A program made the translations under genes and the position numbers. DNA of 64,000 nucleotides. It comes from Chrysopilus asiliformis (Eukaryota > Arthropoda > Insecta > Diptera > Rhagionidae). The notes beneath the pieces are model-generated. The model was given only the letters and a program-made list of their open reading frames with translations, did not search any database and was not told where the DNA came from. Within the stretch, counting starts at the first letter, position 1. Every line of letters starts with the position of its first letter. The stretch is from contig OZ035962.1 of the NCBI GenBank assembly GCA_964034945.1, forward strand, positions 17,417,388 to 17,481,387, written 5' to 3'. Positions 25,619-37,150 of this stretch are shown piece by piece.

Positions 25619-26585
25619 CCGTCTGCCTGTACGTCTGTCTCTCCGTCTGTCCGTCCGTGAACACAATAACTTGAGCTAGAGACTTAAAATGTTGTATAGC
25701 TGCGTTTCTCGTAAAAGGCTAAGCTCTTGAACGGGCAAAATTGGACCATTCCTTTCCCCCACTCTCATACGAACGAAACAGTTTTTTTGCAATTTTCTCG
25801 AAACCGTTTAATCATATTGAAAAAAATATTAAGGCAAAATGTATTTAGAATAAAATTGTACACAACTCACCCATACATCAAAATCCAATCGGACCACGGC
25901 TTCTTCCCTCTCCCATACAAATGAAACACGTTTTTCCAGTTTCTCGAAAACTGTGCATCATATCGAAAAATTTATAGTGTTTAGAATATGATTCTAAAGT
26001 GTGTTACAATAATATTCTAAATACTATAGAATATGAGGCGTTAAAAGCTAGAGTGGACCAACCCACATGTCGAAATCGTGAATTTTTTTGTGTTTGAATC
26101 ACTTTTGTGAGTGAGTTTTTAGATAAAAATGTTTGGATGCACAAAAGAACATTTCAACATTGAGTAATAAAGTCCACAGAATTTTTTTTCCAAAAATTTA
26201 CAGTCAATAATAGTACAAAAGTGGAAAAGCTTCAAAAACTCGATTATGTGGGTTGGTCCACTCTAGCTTTTAACGCCTCATATGATTTTACATAGCTTAT
26301 CAATAGATCAAAATCTATTTGGACCACCCTTTCCCCCCTCCCAAAATGAAATTGAATACTTTTTTTTATTTTCTCAAAAACGATGAGTCGTATTGAAAAA
26401 TTTATAGAGGCAAAATTTGTTTAGAATATGATTTAACATAACTGTTCCATACATCATAATACAATCGCATCACTGCTTTTCCCCTCTCCTATACAAATGG
26501 AATTTTTTTAAATAAACATTTTGTCTGTCATCATATAGAGTATTTGACGATTGGCTCCTGACAATTGGAGATTTTCTTATGTTTA
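25619..26585 (-). repeat. REP-A copy in reverse orientation, carrying a nested MITE
   Basis: Reading leftwards from 26585 it has the CGTCAAATACTC head, several REP-A units of about 120 bases (GGTCCGATTGGATTTTGATG, AGAAACTGGAAAAACGTG), CGTTCAAGAGCTTAGCC, TTTAAGTCTCTAGCTCAA and a CAGACGGA array at 25619-25660. It is interrupted by the 26034-26280 MITE. Confidence 0.75.
26034..26280. mobile_element. TA-flanked MITE nested in REP-A
   Basis: Inverted ends of about 35 bases (TGAGGCGTTAAAAGCTAGAG, then TGGACCAACCCACAT) are flanked by TA on both sides. Removal restores the REP-A text AGAATATGATTTTACATA. TA target and size suggest a Tc1/mariner-type non-autonomous element. Confidence 0.85.
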
Positions 26586-28960
26586 ATTCTTGAATAACTT
26601 TATTGTAGTTTTTTTAAACTGTTTTCTTTAAAAATATTTTTTAGAGGTATTTCTTGTCGCTCTCGCACTATTTCACCAAAAAAAATATCCTAAACCGATT
26701 TTTCTTGATTTACATCCCAACGGAAACCCAGTTCCGCCTGCAAGTGTTTTTAATTCGAAGTCAAATCTTTTCAATTTTTCAAAAATCGCTTAGGGTCAAA
26801 GCCATAGCAAAGTAATCAAAATACTTGGAAATCCAATACTATCGTCGACCTGCTTAGTCATAATCAAAAAATAAAAACATGTAAATTTAGGTAAATTATC
26901 AGCTATAATTTCGGTTTTTTACTAATTCCACATTGAATTGATAATTCCTCGTTTGACGTCAAAAACCGCATTGACAAAATATTGTACAAAATAATCTCAG
27001 AAAAAACGACGAATCAAAATTGAATTTAATTCCGAGATTCAGAATCGAAAAATGATTTCTTTATTTGTTGAAATGTTTCATGTGGAAATATTAAATTATT
27101 TGAATTTAATTTTTTTTTTAAATTTTTTTTAACAACAAATCGATTTGCCCTGAGATCAGAATTAATCCAACTGCGCACATATACGTGTTAAGTGAAATGA
27201 TGCGCAAACCAATAAAATATCCAGCAATTCTCTTCCATTTTGAATATTCATTTATTGACTTTTGTGCTTCTTGTGGTGCTGATATAGAAGTCTGGAGTCT
27301 TGTCAATGATTTTATTTTTCATTCTTTTGTACAAGATTTTGAATTTTCGAAGCCAAAATATCAAAAGTCGATCCAATTTGGTGTCAATTTTCATTTCATG
27401 TTTGGTAGAGTTTTTTTTCCTGAATTATCGGCTTCTATTGGGACTTTTCAATATTCGCGCCTTTTTTGAAATGAAGATGCTTTGGAGGCTCCTTACAGAA
27501 TTATGGGATCCTTTGGTTATCTGCTAAATATACAGGCATCTATATAAATTAATATAGGTATGTTATATAAATAGGCACGCAAAACGATCGGTGGATTGTA
27601 TTTGATCTTTGGGGCATGTATTTTGCTGGTTTTTATGCGACAATTTTCTCGTCTTGATCTTTTTTTTTCGCTTAATGGATTCTTATGGAATTAATAACAT
27701 GGCGATTTTTAACAACTCAAAGGTTTAGGTTCGGTGTTATTTTTTTTTTGTGTCATGCAGGCCTAAATGTACAATTTGCACGCCTTTTTGGTACGTAATA
27801 GGCTCTATTCTTGTGCCTAATCCGACGGCGTTTTTTCACTCAATTTTATCGCCAAGTCCCATCCAAAAAAGCCAGTATTTTCTGTGTCAAAAACACCGGC
27901 GTTGCTGTCAACGGATTGTTAAGACTGTTTTTTATTTGGTTATCTCTGTGCACGTTTTAACAAAATCGGCTAAGAACCTCACTCTGCCGCACCTCATCCA
28001 TACCCCGTGAAAAATTCGTTGCCACATAGTGTGACTGAGTTTGTACCGGCTGCGCTAAAGCATAAATGCCAACTTTGAAGCATAATATGGAAAAATATGC
28101 ATCGCTGTGTGAGCAACAGAAATGGAACATTTTGATGTTTGGAAACAACCCATGTATGAATGAAATCTTTATTGGAAATACTTTAATCCTATTATGCGAA
28201 TAATTCAATAATAACAACACATGTCATTCAAACTGACTAACGATTTCAATGCTCTTTTCGTGTTTTTTTTTCCCTCCACATTCGACGGACGGCTTACTTT
28301 CGTCTATTCTTTATAGCTAAGTTGACTGGTCTTTTATTGTCCAATTGTGCTATGCTGATTTTGATGTTGATTTTCATGCATTTCATATTTTTTACCTTAC
28401 ATGCGAGTAAGATTTCGGACGAACTTTTAGTAAAATAGAAACATTTTCAACATCGATATATGAGAACACCATGAGAAATTCATAAAATTGTCACTTTCGT
28501 TGAATGGTTTTCATCTGATCGATGTTATTATTACTGAAAGTGGCTAAAATATTAGATTGGATTTGCCCCGGCATCCATTGATGTGTGTACAGAGAGAGGG
28601 AAAGAAAGAGGTCTTAAATATAGGAGTCCATCGATTGTTCGCTTTACGAATGATAAGCTACTAAAAGACTTAGTGCGCTTCGGACGATTAAGGTGTGGAG
28701 TTGACAGACATTAAGAATGGTAAATCCCGAAAAACTCATTACAATCTGAACAAATGTTCACGACATGAAAAGGCCCTCTTGGACATTTCGGGAGGATTTC
28801 TGGCCTCATGTCAACAACTGTGATGTCCAATTTTGAAAATTTGTTCATATGCTTGTTCAAAATTTGTTCATATACCGTGTGTTATTTTTTTCCATTTATT
28901 TTTCACGAACGTTTTTTTTTATACATTTTTATTCATAGTAACTATAGGTTGGTAAAGCTA
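26586..28960. other. repeat-poor block, candidate regulatory DNA
   Basis: About 27540-28060 has higher complexity with motifs such as TTGATCTTTGGGGC and TTTTTATGCGACAATTTTC. No gene is recognised on either strand. Confidence 0.3.
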
Positions 28961-29303
28961 CACGGCAAAAAATCCTGGAGTATTTTTCAATCCAAAAATT
29001 ATATTGACGAAATCTTAATACATATTTTGGATTGGAATTTAATACATGCGAATTTTTGAAAATATTTTAGCCTTTTTTGCAGTCATATTTGAAAAGTTTT
29101 TTATTATGTATCGAACTTAAGTACTTTTAACATTAATGTCTACAATTTAATCAAAATTTTAGACTTTAATACTGAATTAAACCAAAAATAAATTTATAAA
29201 AATTTCCAATCCATATTATTGGATTAGAATTTTCCATTGGATTACATATAGGTCCAGCGTAATCCAGTTTTGATTGGAATTCACTCCAAGATTTTTTGCC
29301 GTG
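28961..29303. mobile_element. TA-flanked MITE with CACGGCAAAAAATC ends
   Basis: The left end CACGGCAAAAAATCCTGGAG and right end CTCCAAGATTTTTTGCCGTG are inverted copies with one difference. TA flanks both. Internal ATTGGATT/AATCCAAT motifs recur. No coding remnant. Confidence 0.85.
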
Positions 29304-29374
29304 TAATGATTTCGAATTGAACACAATTTTTTTTACGTTTTTTGGAGATGCTAACCAAATGTTATTTGAGTGTG

Positions 29375-30045
29375 TTTCGGTTTTGGTTCAAGGCATTGGA
29401 TTTTCGGTTTTTGATTGTGGTTTCTTAAATTTCAAAAAGTTGGTTCCGGTTTTAGTTCCTAAAATCTTAAAATTTAATTCTGGTTTTGATTCCTGGAATT
29501 TTAAAATTTGGGTCTGGTTTTGGTTTCTGAAATTCCAAAAATTTGGTTCTGGTTTTGGTTTCTAAAATTCCAAAAAATTGGTTCTGGTTTTGGTTCCTAA
29601 AATTTTTAAATTTGAGTCTGGTTTAGGTTTCTTAAATTCCCAAAATTTGGTTCTGGTTTAGGTTTCTTAAATTCCCAAAATTTGGTTCTGGTTTTGGTTT
29701 CTGAAGTTCCAAAAATGTGGTTCTGGTTTTGGTTTCCAAAATTCCAAAAATTTGGTTCTGGTTTTGGTTTCTGAAATTTCAAAAATTTGGTTCTGGTTTA
29801 AGTTTCTTAATTTCAAAAAAAATGATTCTGATTTTGATTCCTAAAATTTTAAAATTGGGTTCTGGTTTATGTTTCTTGACCTCCAAAAATTGTTTCTGGT
29901 TTTGGTTTTTAAAATTTCAAAAAATTGATTCTGGCTGTGGTTCCTAAAATTTTAAAATTTGGTTCTAGAGTTCCAGAAATTTCGTTCTGGTTTAGATTTC
30001 TTAAATGCAAAAAATTTGGTTCTGATTTTGATTCCTAAAACTTCA
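29375..30045 (+). repeat. minisatellite, unit about 34-36 bases (TTCTGGTTTTGGTTTCT)
   Basis: About 18-20 degenerate tandem copies of a unit containing GGTTCTGGTTTTGGTT and AAATTCCAAAAATT. It starts 70 bases after the 28961-29303 MITE. It gives open frames of WFWFLKFQK type, which I take as artefacts. Confidence 0.85.
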
Positions 30046-31904
30046 ACGTGTTACACAACAATAGGGGAGAGTGAGGGGGGTTTTGTGAAAAAAATAAAAA
30101 TTTTTGTTCGTGGATCGAGTATTGAAGCAACATTAGTTTAGTTTTTAGTGCAATAAAATCATAGAAATTTAAATTTAATTAGAAAAAAAGCAATATACGA
30201 GTATGGGTATCTAATTATCTGCTTTAACAAAAGTTTCATATAACATCGAAAAATTCGAAACTCAGCCCATTAAGTGATTTTCTCTATAAATCGTCCCTAA
30301 AATGCTTTTATGTGTAAACATCTAAATGTGATTCGATAATCCCAAAACACCGTGTTCCGTTTTTTTACTATTTATCTCCAGCCCTTCGCGTCTCATTACG
30401 AGAAGTTACCAAAGCCGACTACAATAAATGCATCCAGCACCCTTTTTTATCCCTTTATTTTAATTTAGATGCGCCATATTAAAATGCATTCGTGTGACGC
30501 GTTCAAGAGCCGTAAAAGGGCATAACCAGCAGCACTAAAGCGGCGATGTGTAATAAACGTTAATAAGTCTAACAAAAGAATAAAAAAAAACCCCAATAAA
30601 AAAGACCAAAGGACTACCCAGCGAATAGTTAAAAGCAACACAATAACTACATAATATACATCTACAGTGAAAAGGCAAAGGGATGAGATATTAAGGGTAT
30701 GTGAATTGCCTCTACGTGTAGCTCGTCCAAGTTCAGATCGCCTACCCTCTCTAATGTGGAACAGCTGTTATAACAATTGTACAAAATCTGAACTCTATCT
30801 ATTTACCTATAGATCTGTGGATTCATCTAAACAAATACGAAATCTGAAAACCGGGGAAAAAAGAACTCTTCCTTCGGTCACAGGACGAATATGACGGATT
30901 TAAAACTTGAATGGGAAAAAAGGATACAAATCCATGACATCATAAATTATCGATAATCACATTTTATTTTGACAGCAGGATATTGTGAATGTTTGTATAT
31001 GGAACACGGCGATATATCACCATTCTTTCTCAAATCCCGTCAGGAATCAAGAATTCAGTTGCAACTGAAACAGGATTCATGCATTCGCATCGCGTATAAA
31101 ACTTTTTCACACTTCCGGCCTTGATTGCATCGAAAATCCGATAAGCGATAAAAATGCATTTCTGGAACGTGGATTATGATGCATTGGAAGCCTTTCGCAT
31201 ATTTCCCACATGCATACACACACACGCACACCCAGCCAGTCGCACGACGAATGTGTGAATTTTCAGGATACGAAACAGCATGGGATGCATGCATACATCC
31301 TGCGGTATCCCATAATCGAGTTGAAACCGCAGAGCGTGCAAATAGACAACACGATTACCAGATATTCATATGAAGATTCATATGCGAACGGATCATGTTT
31401 GGAAATATGTTTTCTATGTCGCCTAGATTTCTATTTGGTTGCATGGTGACTTGTTTGCGTCGTCCCGACGTTTGTCCATTTTATGCTTGCGCCTCGGTAA
31501 AATCTGTGCAAATATTTGATGTTAACAAAAAGTGCATAAAATTTCTGTTTGCCTTATGTCAACAATCGAGACAAAAAGAATTTTGTCGGAATATTCCCTT
31601 ATTATATTTGATCATGAATTTCATTTTAAAATGCAATCGTTAATACTGTCCTGAATCTATTTGAATACGATTAAAATTGCATTCAGTATTCTTTTGTACA
31701 ACAATAATATGATAAATTAAGAGTGTTCATGGTTTGCTGCATGAAAAGTGTTATATTTTTCTCACCGAAAATAGTATTTTGGGAAAAATCTTTTCATAAG
31801 ATTTTTTTTAAACCAGAGACCTTGAAATTTTTAAAAATGTTCTCAATTTATCCTTGGTCCTAATTTTTAAGATGTAAACCTAGGGACTGTCCATAAAATA
31901 CGTC
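30046..31904. other. repeat-poor block, candidate regulatory DNA
   Basis: About 30360-31640 is unique, relatively G/C-rich, and has frequent GCATGCAT and ATCGATAA-like words plus a short CACACACGCACAC run at 31216. Overlapping frames on both strands of 60-80 codons match no family. Confidence 0.35.
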
Positions 31905-32095
31905 TTAAGCGGCCCCTACACGTTCAATTTTGCAGTCAATCATCGCATGCTCTGACAGCATTTTGAACGTCTATGGTGATCCTGTCATGCAAAATTCCAT
32001 GATTGCCAGCATGCTGGCCAATATCAAAATCATTTTGATATTTTCGAGGGAGCTTTGTGAATGACAGCATGCTTGAACGTGTAGGGGCCGCTTAA
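31905..32095. mobile_element. TTAA-flanked MITE, GCGGCCCCTACACG family
   Basis: A 19-base perfect terminal inverted repeat (GCGGCCCCTACACGTTCAA) lies within TTAA on both sides. It splits a repeat reading GGACTGTCCATAAAATACG. Because TTAA contains both TTA and TAA, the target could be TTAA (piggyBac type) or TWA (Harbinger type). Its ends resemble those of the 32428 element (ACACGTTCAATnTT). Confidence 0.82.
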
Positions 32096-32144
32096 CACCC
32101 CTTACTTGAACTCCACACAAGTTGTGCTTTGGATTTGCTACATA

Positions 32145-32730
32145 ATATCTGATGTGAACAGCACATGACTTTCGTATACAAAATCTACGATTCTGTATAA
32201 TTTACCTAATAAATAAAATATTGTAAAAAAATGTAAAAAAATTTATTCTCTCCAACTTTCGTTGTACATAAGACTACTGAAAAATGTGTAGTTTCTAAGG
32301 AAATAACAAAGTAAACGAAATTGCGATTTTTAAAAAGCCGCCATTTTGGTTACTTTCGATTAACGGATTTCTACCAAAAATCGATAGGATTGTCCCATTT
32401 CAGGACCACACATGTCTCTAGCTCTAAAGGAGCCTCCACACGTTCAATGTTACTTGACAAGTATTATTGATGAAAATTTTCGTCAAGTAACATTGATGGA
32501 AATTGCCTGCAAACGTAACATTGAAGAGCATCCAAACGATCAATGTTATTTGAAACATGAGTCATTCAAGTAAAATTGTCAAGTAACATTGAACGTGTGG
32601 AGGCGCCTTAAGAGTTTTTGAGGGATCTTGTACACAGCCTGACAGACAGAAAGTAATTTTTGTAATACTGCACCAATCGGCTCAGGAGTGAGCGCTTTTT
32701 GCTACAAATTTTTCAAAAATGAATGTACAA
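32145..32730 (+). repeat. REP-B copy carrying a nested MITE
   Basis: Head ATCTGATGTGAACAGCACAT, body ACATAAGACTACTGAAAAAT, GCCGCCATTTTGGTTACTT, CAAAAATCGATAGGATTG, the box CTCTAGCTCTAA (broken by the MITE), GTTTTTGAGGGATCTTGTAC, then only two CAGA units and CACCAATCGGCTCAGGAGTG. Confidence 0.75.
32428..32608. mobile_element. TAA-flanked PIF/Harbinger-like MITE nested in REP-B
   Basis: Terminal inverted repeats of about 34 bases (AGGAGCCTCCACACGTTCAA; right end TTGAACGTGTGGAGGCGCCT) are flanked by TAA at 32425-32427 and 32609-32611. Removal restores the REP-B sentence CTCTAGCTCTAA-GAGTTTTTGAG. Internal copies of AAGTAACATTGA repeat the sub-terminal sequence. Confidence 0.85.
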
Positions 32731-32965
32731 ATTTTGATGTGATTTGACTGTGGCCTTCTTACTAATACGGCAAGGAAGTGGTGTTAGGCATGCCCTGTTT
32801 CCCTTTTAGTTAGTCATGCCTTTTTCTCTTTGGTATTTTTAATCCACACTATTTTTTCCCTTTAATTTTCGTTGTACCAAATTTTCGATCTCACAAATTC
32901 CGTCATTTTTCCCATTACCGATTTATTTCGCCAGCTTTTACAACGCTAAAGGTTAAGAAAGTAAA

Positions 32966-33075
32966 TACAGTGGAACCGTAATAACTGAAACCAAAAGGAA
33001 GCAGAAAATAATTAGAGTTATCGACAAATTCGAGTGGATCGAAGCTCGAGTTATCGAGAAGCGATTGTACATTTT
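32966..33075 (+). mobile_element. possible pogo-like terminal fragment
   Basis: TA-CAGTGGAACCGTAATAAC resembles the 62309 element terminus. CGAGTTATCGAGAAG and AGAGTTATCGACAAATTCG repeat nearby, as the sub-terminal repeats do there. No opposite end was found. Confidence 0.35.
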
Positions 33076-33125
33076 CCGTTAATAATAAAGTACAGGAATT
33101 TCCCAAAAAAATTAAAAATGTCAAA

Positions 33126-34249
33126 GAAAAGCTCCTTTTTTAAGGACTTCCGCTTCTTAAATAATAATAATAAAAATAATATTTAAAAAAAATGAATAAA
33201 AACGCATTTATTGCTTCTACCTTTCAACTTTATAAACCAAATAAAAATATTATAAAAATTATTACGTTGTTTGCATTTAAATAAGTCCATTAGAACTAAT
33301 GGCTCTGAGTAGTTCTATAAATTTATCACTAATAATATTCCTATTAAATGCAGTTACCTAATTGCTTCAACACGCAATGCAGTAAAATGTGTTTAAAAAA
33401 ACACCATTTATAGTTAATAAGATAAACAATTCGAGGCGTTTCAAAGTCACTTAAGTTCATAGACTCATGTTTAACCTAAGTGCCCAGGTATATCATGCAT
33501 CTTTTCAGCACAGAATCGGCTTACTCTATAGTATAAAATGGAACTTGCCTCGATATAAGAAAATCTAGCCAGCAAAGTTGTATTTCATTCAAGACGGATC
33601 GCATGACGTCGAACATAACTTTGTGAGCTGCAACCTTGTTGATTTGACGATCTCAACACGAAGACGTCACGGAGAAAATGTGGAAAATCGTAATTTTCTA
33701 CGAGAAACTGTTTTACTGATTTCTTCTTGATGAAACAAAAGAATTCTTTGCTAACGTTGATTGCATTTCGTGAATCCTTCATTCCAAAGGGTAAAATCCC
33801 ATATCGATTCGCTTTATTGTACAGTAAGTTCAAGAAGAAAGAAGAAGGCTTAGAATCTAGTATTCATGGCTTGGAAGAGTTTTAAAAATCCCACTTAAGT
33901 CGACTTAAGTGAGACGAATATGGGGTACGAGAATGGAGTTTAAAGCCAGGTACGCACTATAGTACGGTTGTTGAATGAAATTAATATGATTAACGATATT
34001 CTCTATATAACGAAATTGTTGGTTTACATCTGACACTTTATTCCACGCATTTTATTCCTCTGAATTCACGTTTCACAACCGTTTACAGAAAGGCGCCGGA
34101 ATTGGAACTCTTTCAAACAAAATTGCCAGAATAAATTAAAATTTTGACAAGTTTTGCTAAGAGCAGTTGGTAATCTAGTTGTTAAGCACATCTCAGCAAC
34201 CTTGTGCCGTAGACATGATGAAAAAAAAAATTGGTGTTATTTTGACATT
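33126..34249. other. no gene recognised
   Basis: A/T-rich DNA with the 33892 palindrome; an 82-codon minus frame at 33585-33833 has no recognisable domain. Confidence 0.45.
33892..33911. repeat. 20-base perfect palindrome
   Basis: CACTTAAGTCGACTTAAGTG is self-complementary. It could be a protein-binding site or chance. Confidence 0.6.
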
Positions 34250-35065
34250 TTGCACCATTTCTAGAGCTGTGCAAAATTTTAAGCCTTCAGCTTAATCTAT
34301 TCGAAAGTTATGGTGTTCAGGGACAGACAGAACAAACGGACAGACAGGACTGTCGGACGGACAGACAGACAAATGAACAGACAGACGGACAAATGGACAG
34401 ACAGACGGACAAATTGACAGACAGACGGACAGACAGACGGACAGACAGACAGACGGACGGACAAATGGACAAATGAACAGATAGACGGACAAATGAACAG
34501 ACAGACGGACAAATGGACAGACAGACGGACAAATTGACAGACAGACGGACAGACAGACGGATAAATGGACAGACAGACGGACAAATGGACAGACATACGG
34601 ACTGACACACGGACAGACAGACAGACGGACGGACAAATGGACAAATGAACAGATAGACGGACAAATGAACAGACAGACGGACAAATGGACAAATGGACAG
34701 ACAGACGGACAAATGGACAGACATACGGACAGACAGACGGACGAATATGCGGAAATCAAAATCTTTTTTTCATCCCTAAGAGCCTGTTCACATTGGTTGA
34801 AATAGTCCGCCTAATTCTGACAGAAACTGGCAACATTAAAGCAAGGTGAGGAAGTGGGACTGCCCTATCAGCTATCCCACTTCCTCACCTTGTCTTAATG
34901 TTGCCAGTTTCTGTCAGAATTAGGCGGACTATTTCAACCATTGTGAACAGGCTCTAACACCCTGGTGTAGTTCAGTTTTATGTCCGATGATTGGTTCGAT
35001 GCGTTACAAATGGTATACTGAATCTAATATACTTCTATATGACTCTCATATAGAGTATGAAAACT
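34250..35065 (+). repeat. REP-A copy with very long CAGACGGACAAATGGA array
   Basis: TTCGAAAGTTATGGTGTTCA introduces an array at 34318-34745 built from CAGACGGA with interspersed ACAAATGGA and ACAAATGAA, including a higher-order duplication of about 190 bases. The tail GCGGAAATCAAAATC is split from AACACCCTGGTG by the MITE at 34780-34954. The tail ends TTCGATGCGTTACAAATGG and CTCATATAGAGTATG. The array is open in several frames and mimics low-complexity proteins. Confidence 0.8.
34780..34954. mobile_element. TAA-flanked palindromic MITE nested in REP-A
   Basis: The element is almost a perfect palindrome of 175 bases: GAGCCTGTTCACATTGGTTG at the left is mirrored to CAGGCTC at the right, with arms of about 78 bases and a short centre near 34860-34875. 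TAA at 34777-34779 and 34955-34957 is the target duplication; removal restores CATCCCTAACACCCTGG of REP-A. Such a sequence would fold into a long hairpin if transcribed. Confidence 0.9.
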
Positions 35066-36149
35066 AAGGACTTATTCGCACCTTCATGGTTTAAAAATTT
35101 CCTTACATGCGTAGCCATCAAGTATAGTTAGGAGACTCAATTGTGGATTTCTATTAGCAAATTCCTTTCGCTCATTTTGGGATTGATGTTGACTTTTACT
35201 GCTCGAATCCCGAGTAAACTACGGACTTTGGGCTCAAAGAACTTAGCTGCTGTCATCGGATAGCGGGATAAGGAAACTTCTCAAGACGGTTGCCGACAAA
35301 TAACGACTACAAACTTGGAAATAATGTTACCTGGAGAACCGAATTATGTATACAACTCTGCAATACAAGAAGCCAGACCTTTCATCTATGAAGGAATCAC
35401 TCCACTAAAACCATGAGAAATCTACGCGTTAGATTCAAACTAATGGAATCCATTGAACATTGAGCACATATCGCATTTTATTATTAACATTGAAAATTAA
35501 TTCAGCATTTCTATTAAAGCCACCTGAGGTAAAGTGTATTACCTGTGCGAGGTGTTTTTCTTCTATTGCTTCTTTCTTACGTCGGCATTTAGTGATTTTG
35601 AGTGAATTATTTACCACTGTCGCTGCACTACACACCTCATGTAAAAAGCATAGTAATTACCTGAGTAATTTGTGTAACTTAGCATACAACAAGGTTTTCC
35701 ATGCCAAAAAGGAAGCGCATAGAAAGCAAAACATTCCCATTGCCTTGCAATGCACAGGAAAATGGAATTTATGTGTATTTGACGGGAGAAAAAAGTAAAT
35801 TTATCGGTGTATTAAATAGCTAAATTGTTAAATCGATTCTTAGAATAAGAAAAAGGCGCGATAAATGAAAATGCTTTCATGTTTAATGTTTTTTTTCCTA
35901 TTCTATTGGGTTGACGTCGCGAGTGCTAAAGTAGTGCTTTTTAATTAACCCGAATGTGTAATTTTTTTTATTTGTTTCTTTAAGAATTTGCTGTAATCTT
36001 GAAATTTGTCATGCAATTTTGAAATTTGTTGTCACAAGAAAAATCTTTTTTTCGAGCTGGAATTTGCGTAAAGTTTCGATTCGGTATGCTGAAAACATAA
36101 TTAAGGTGGAGGTTAATAGATAGCGCGAAAGGGAGAGTTATCTAAATTA
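35066..36149. other. no gene recognised; one unassigned frame
   Basis: A plus-strand frame of 112 codons at 35460-35798 contains CITCARCFSSIASFLRRH and several Cys and Lys, but I recognise no domain and see no flanking splice or repeat context that would support it. Confidence 0.4.
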
Positions 36150-36480
36150 AGCCGAACACAACACAAAAAGATTCAACTCGATATCTCTGACGATGTAGAA
36201 TCTAGCAGGGAAGGGGATTTGAGGGGAATAGCGCCACAGAAGGAGAAATAAATTAAAGGTCCTTCATGGTATTGTCTGAACACAACACAAAAAGTTGTGG
36301 AATAAAGCAGCGAAGGGGGTTTGAGGGGATAGTGCTTCAGGAGACGGATATGTAAAAAGTATTTACTGGTATCGTACTGGTACAATCCAAAAAGATCCAA
36401 CTCAATATCGCTAACGATGTAGAATACAGCAGGCGAGGGGGTTTGAGGGGATAACGCCACAGAGGCTTGAGAAACGGAGT
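36150..36480. repeat. tandem repeat, about three units of 110-130 bases
   Basis: Shared landmarks recur in order: CACAACACAAAAAG, GATGTAGAATCTAGCAGG (or variants), GGGGTTTGAGGGGATA, GCGCCACAGA. It abuts the REP-B copy at 36480. Confidence 0.65.
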
Positions 36481-37150
36481 TCCAGTTAATGATAAAGATG
36501 TAGAAAATTTTATTGTTTCCAATTGTATAACGATAAGACTACTGAAAAACGTGTAATTTCAGAGTAGATAACAAAAAACGAAATTCCGATTTTCAAAACG
36601 CCGCCATTTTGGTTACTTCCGGTTAACGGATTTCCACCAAAAGTTGATAAGATTGTCCCATTCAAACGTGTCCGTACAATTTCATGGCTCTAGTTCTATT
36701 AGTTTTTGAGAAATCTTGTACACAATCTTACAGACAGACGGACAGACGGACAGACAGACGGACAGACAGACGGACAGACAGACGGACAGACAGACGGACA
36801 GACAGACAGACAGACGGACAGACAGACGGACAGACAGACGGACAGACAGACGGACAGACAGACGGACAGACAGACGGACAGACAGACGGACAGACAGACG
36901 GACAGACAGACGGACAGACAGACGGACAGACAGACGGACAGACAGACGGACAGACAGACGGACAGACAGACGGACAGACAGACGGACAGACAGACGGACA
37001 GACAGACGGACAGACAGACGGACAGACAGACGGACAGACAGAAAGATAGTTTTATAATAATGCTCCAATCGACTCAGGAGTGCTGGGTAAATGTTTTTTC
37101 GGCAAAATCAAAAGTTCGAAATTTTTCATGAATACTTTATTATACTTCGT
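36480..37150 (+). repeat. REP-B copy with a 12-base CAGACAGACGGA array
   Basis: The body (GCCGCCATTTTGGTTACTTC, TTCATGGCTCTAGTTCTATT, GTTTTTGAGAAATCTTGTAC) leads to an array at 36731-37041. From about 36808 it is an almost perfect 12-base unit (GGACAGACAGAC) repeated about 19 times. The tail is CTCCAATCGACTCAGGAGTG and ATACTTTATTATACTTCG. Confidence 0.85.

Noticed and set aside
29296..29947. Frames rich in WFWFLKFQK
   Set aside because: Translation of the 34-36 base minisatellite.
34292..34759. Minus-strand frames of 131-155 codons with SVCLSVCLSICPSV text
   Set aside because: Same artefact of the CAGA/GACG array; similar frames occur at 12758-13202, 20037-20357 and 608-937.
35320..35417. 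Short frame beginning MLPGEPNYVYNS
   Set aside because: Only about 31 codons; the wording looks protein-like but no family is recognised and no splice sites support extension.
35460..35798. 112-codon plus-strand frame with several Cys and Lys residues as a possible gene
   Set aside because: No recognised domain, no splice or promoter context, and comparable length frames occur by chance in the window.
36684..37131. Long open frames (113-141 codons) encoding TDRQTDGQ or VRLSVCLS repeats
   Set aside because: They arise from the stop-free CAGACAGACGGA array, are open in several frames on both strands, and have no start context or domain.
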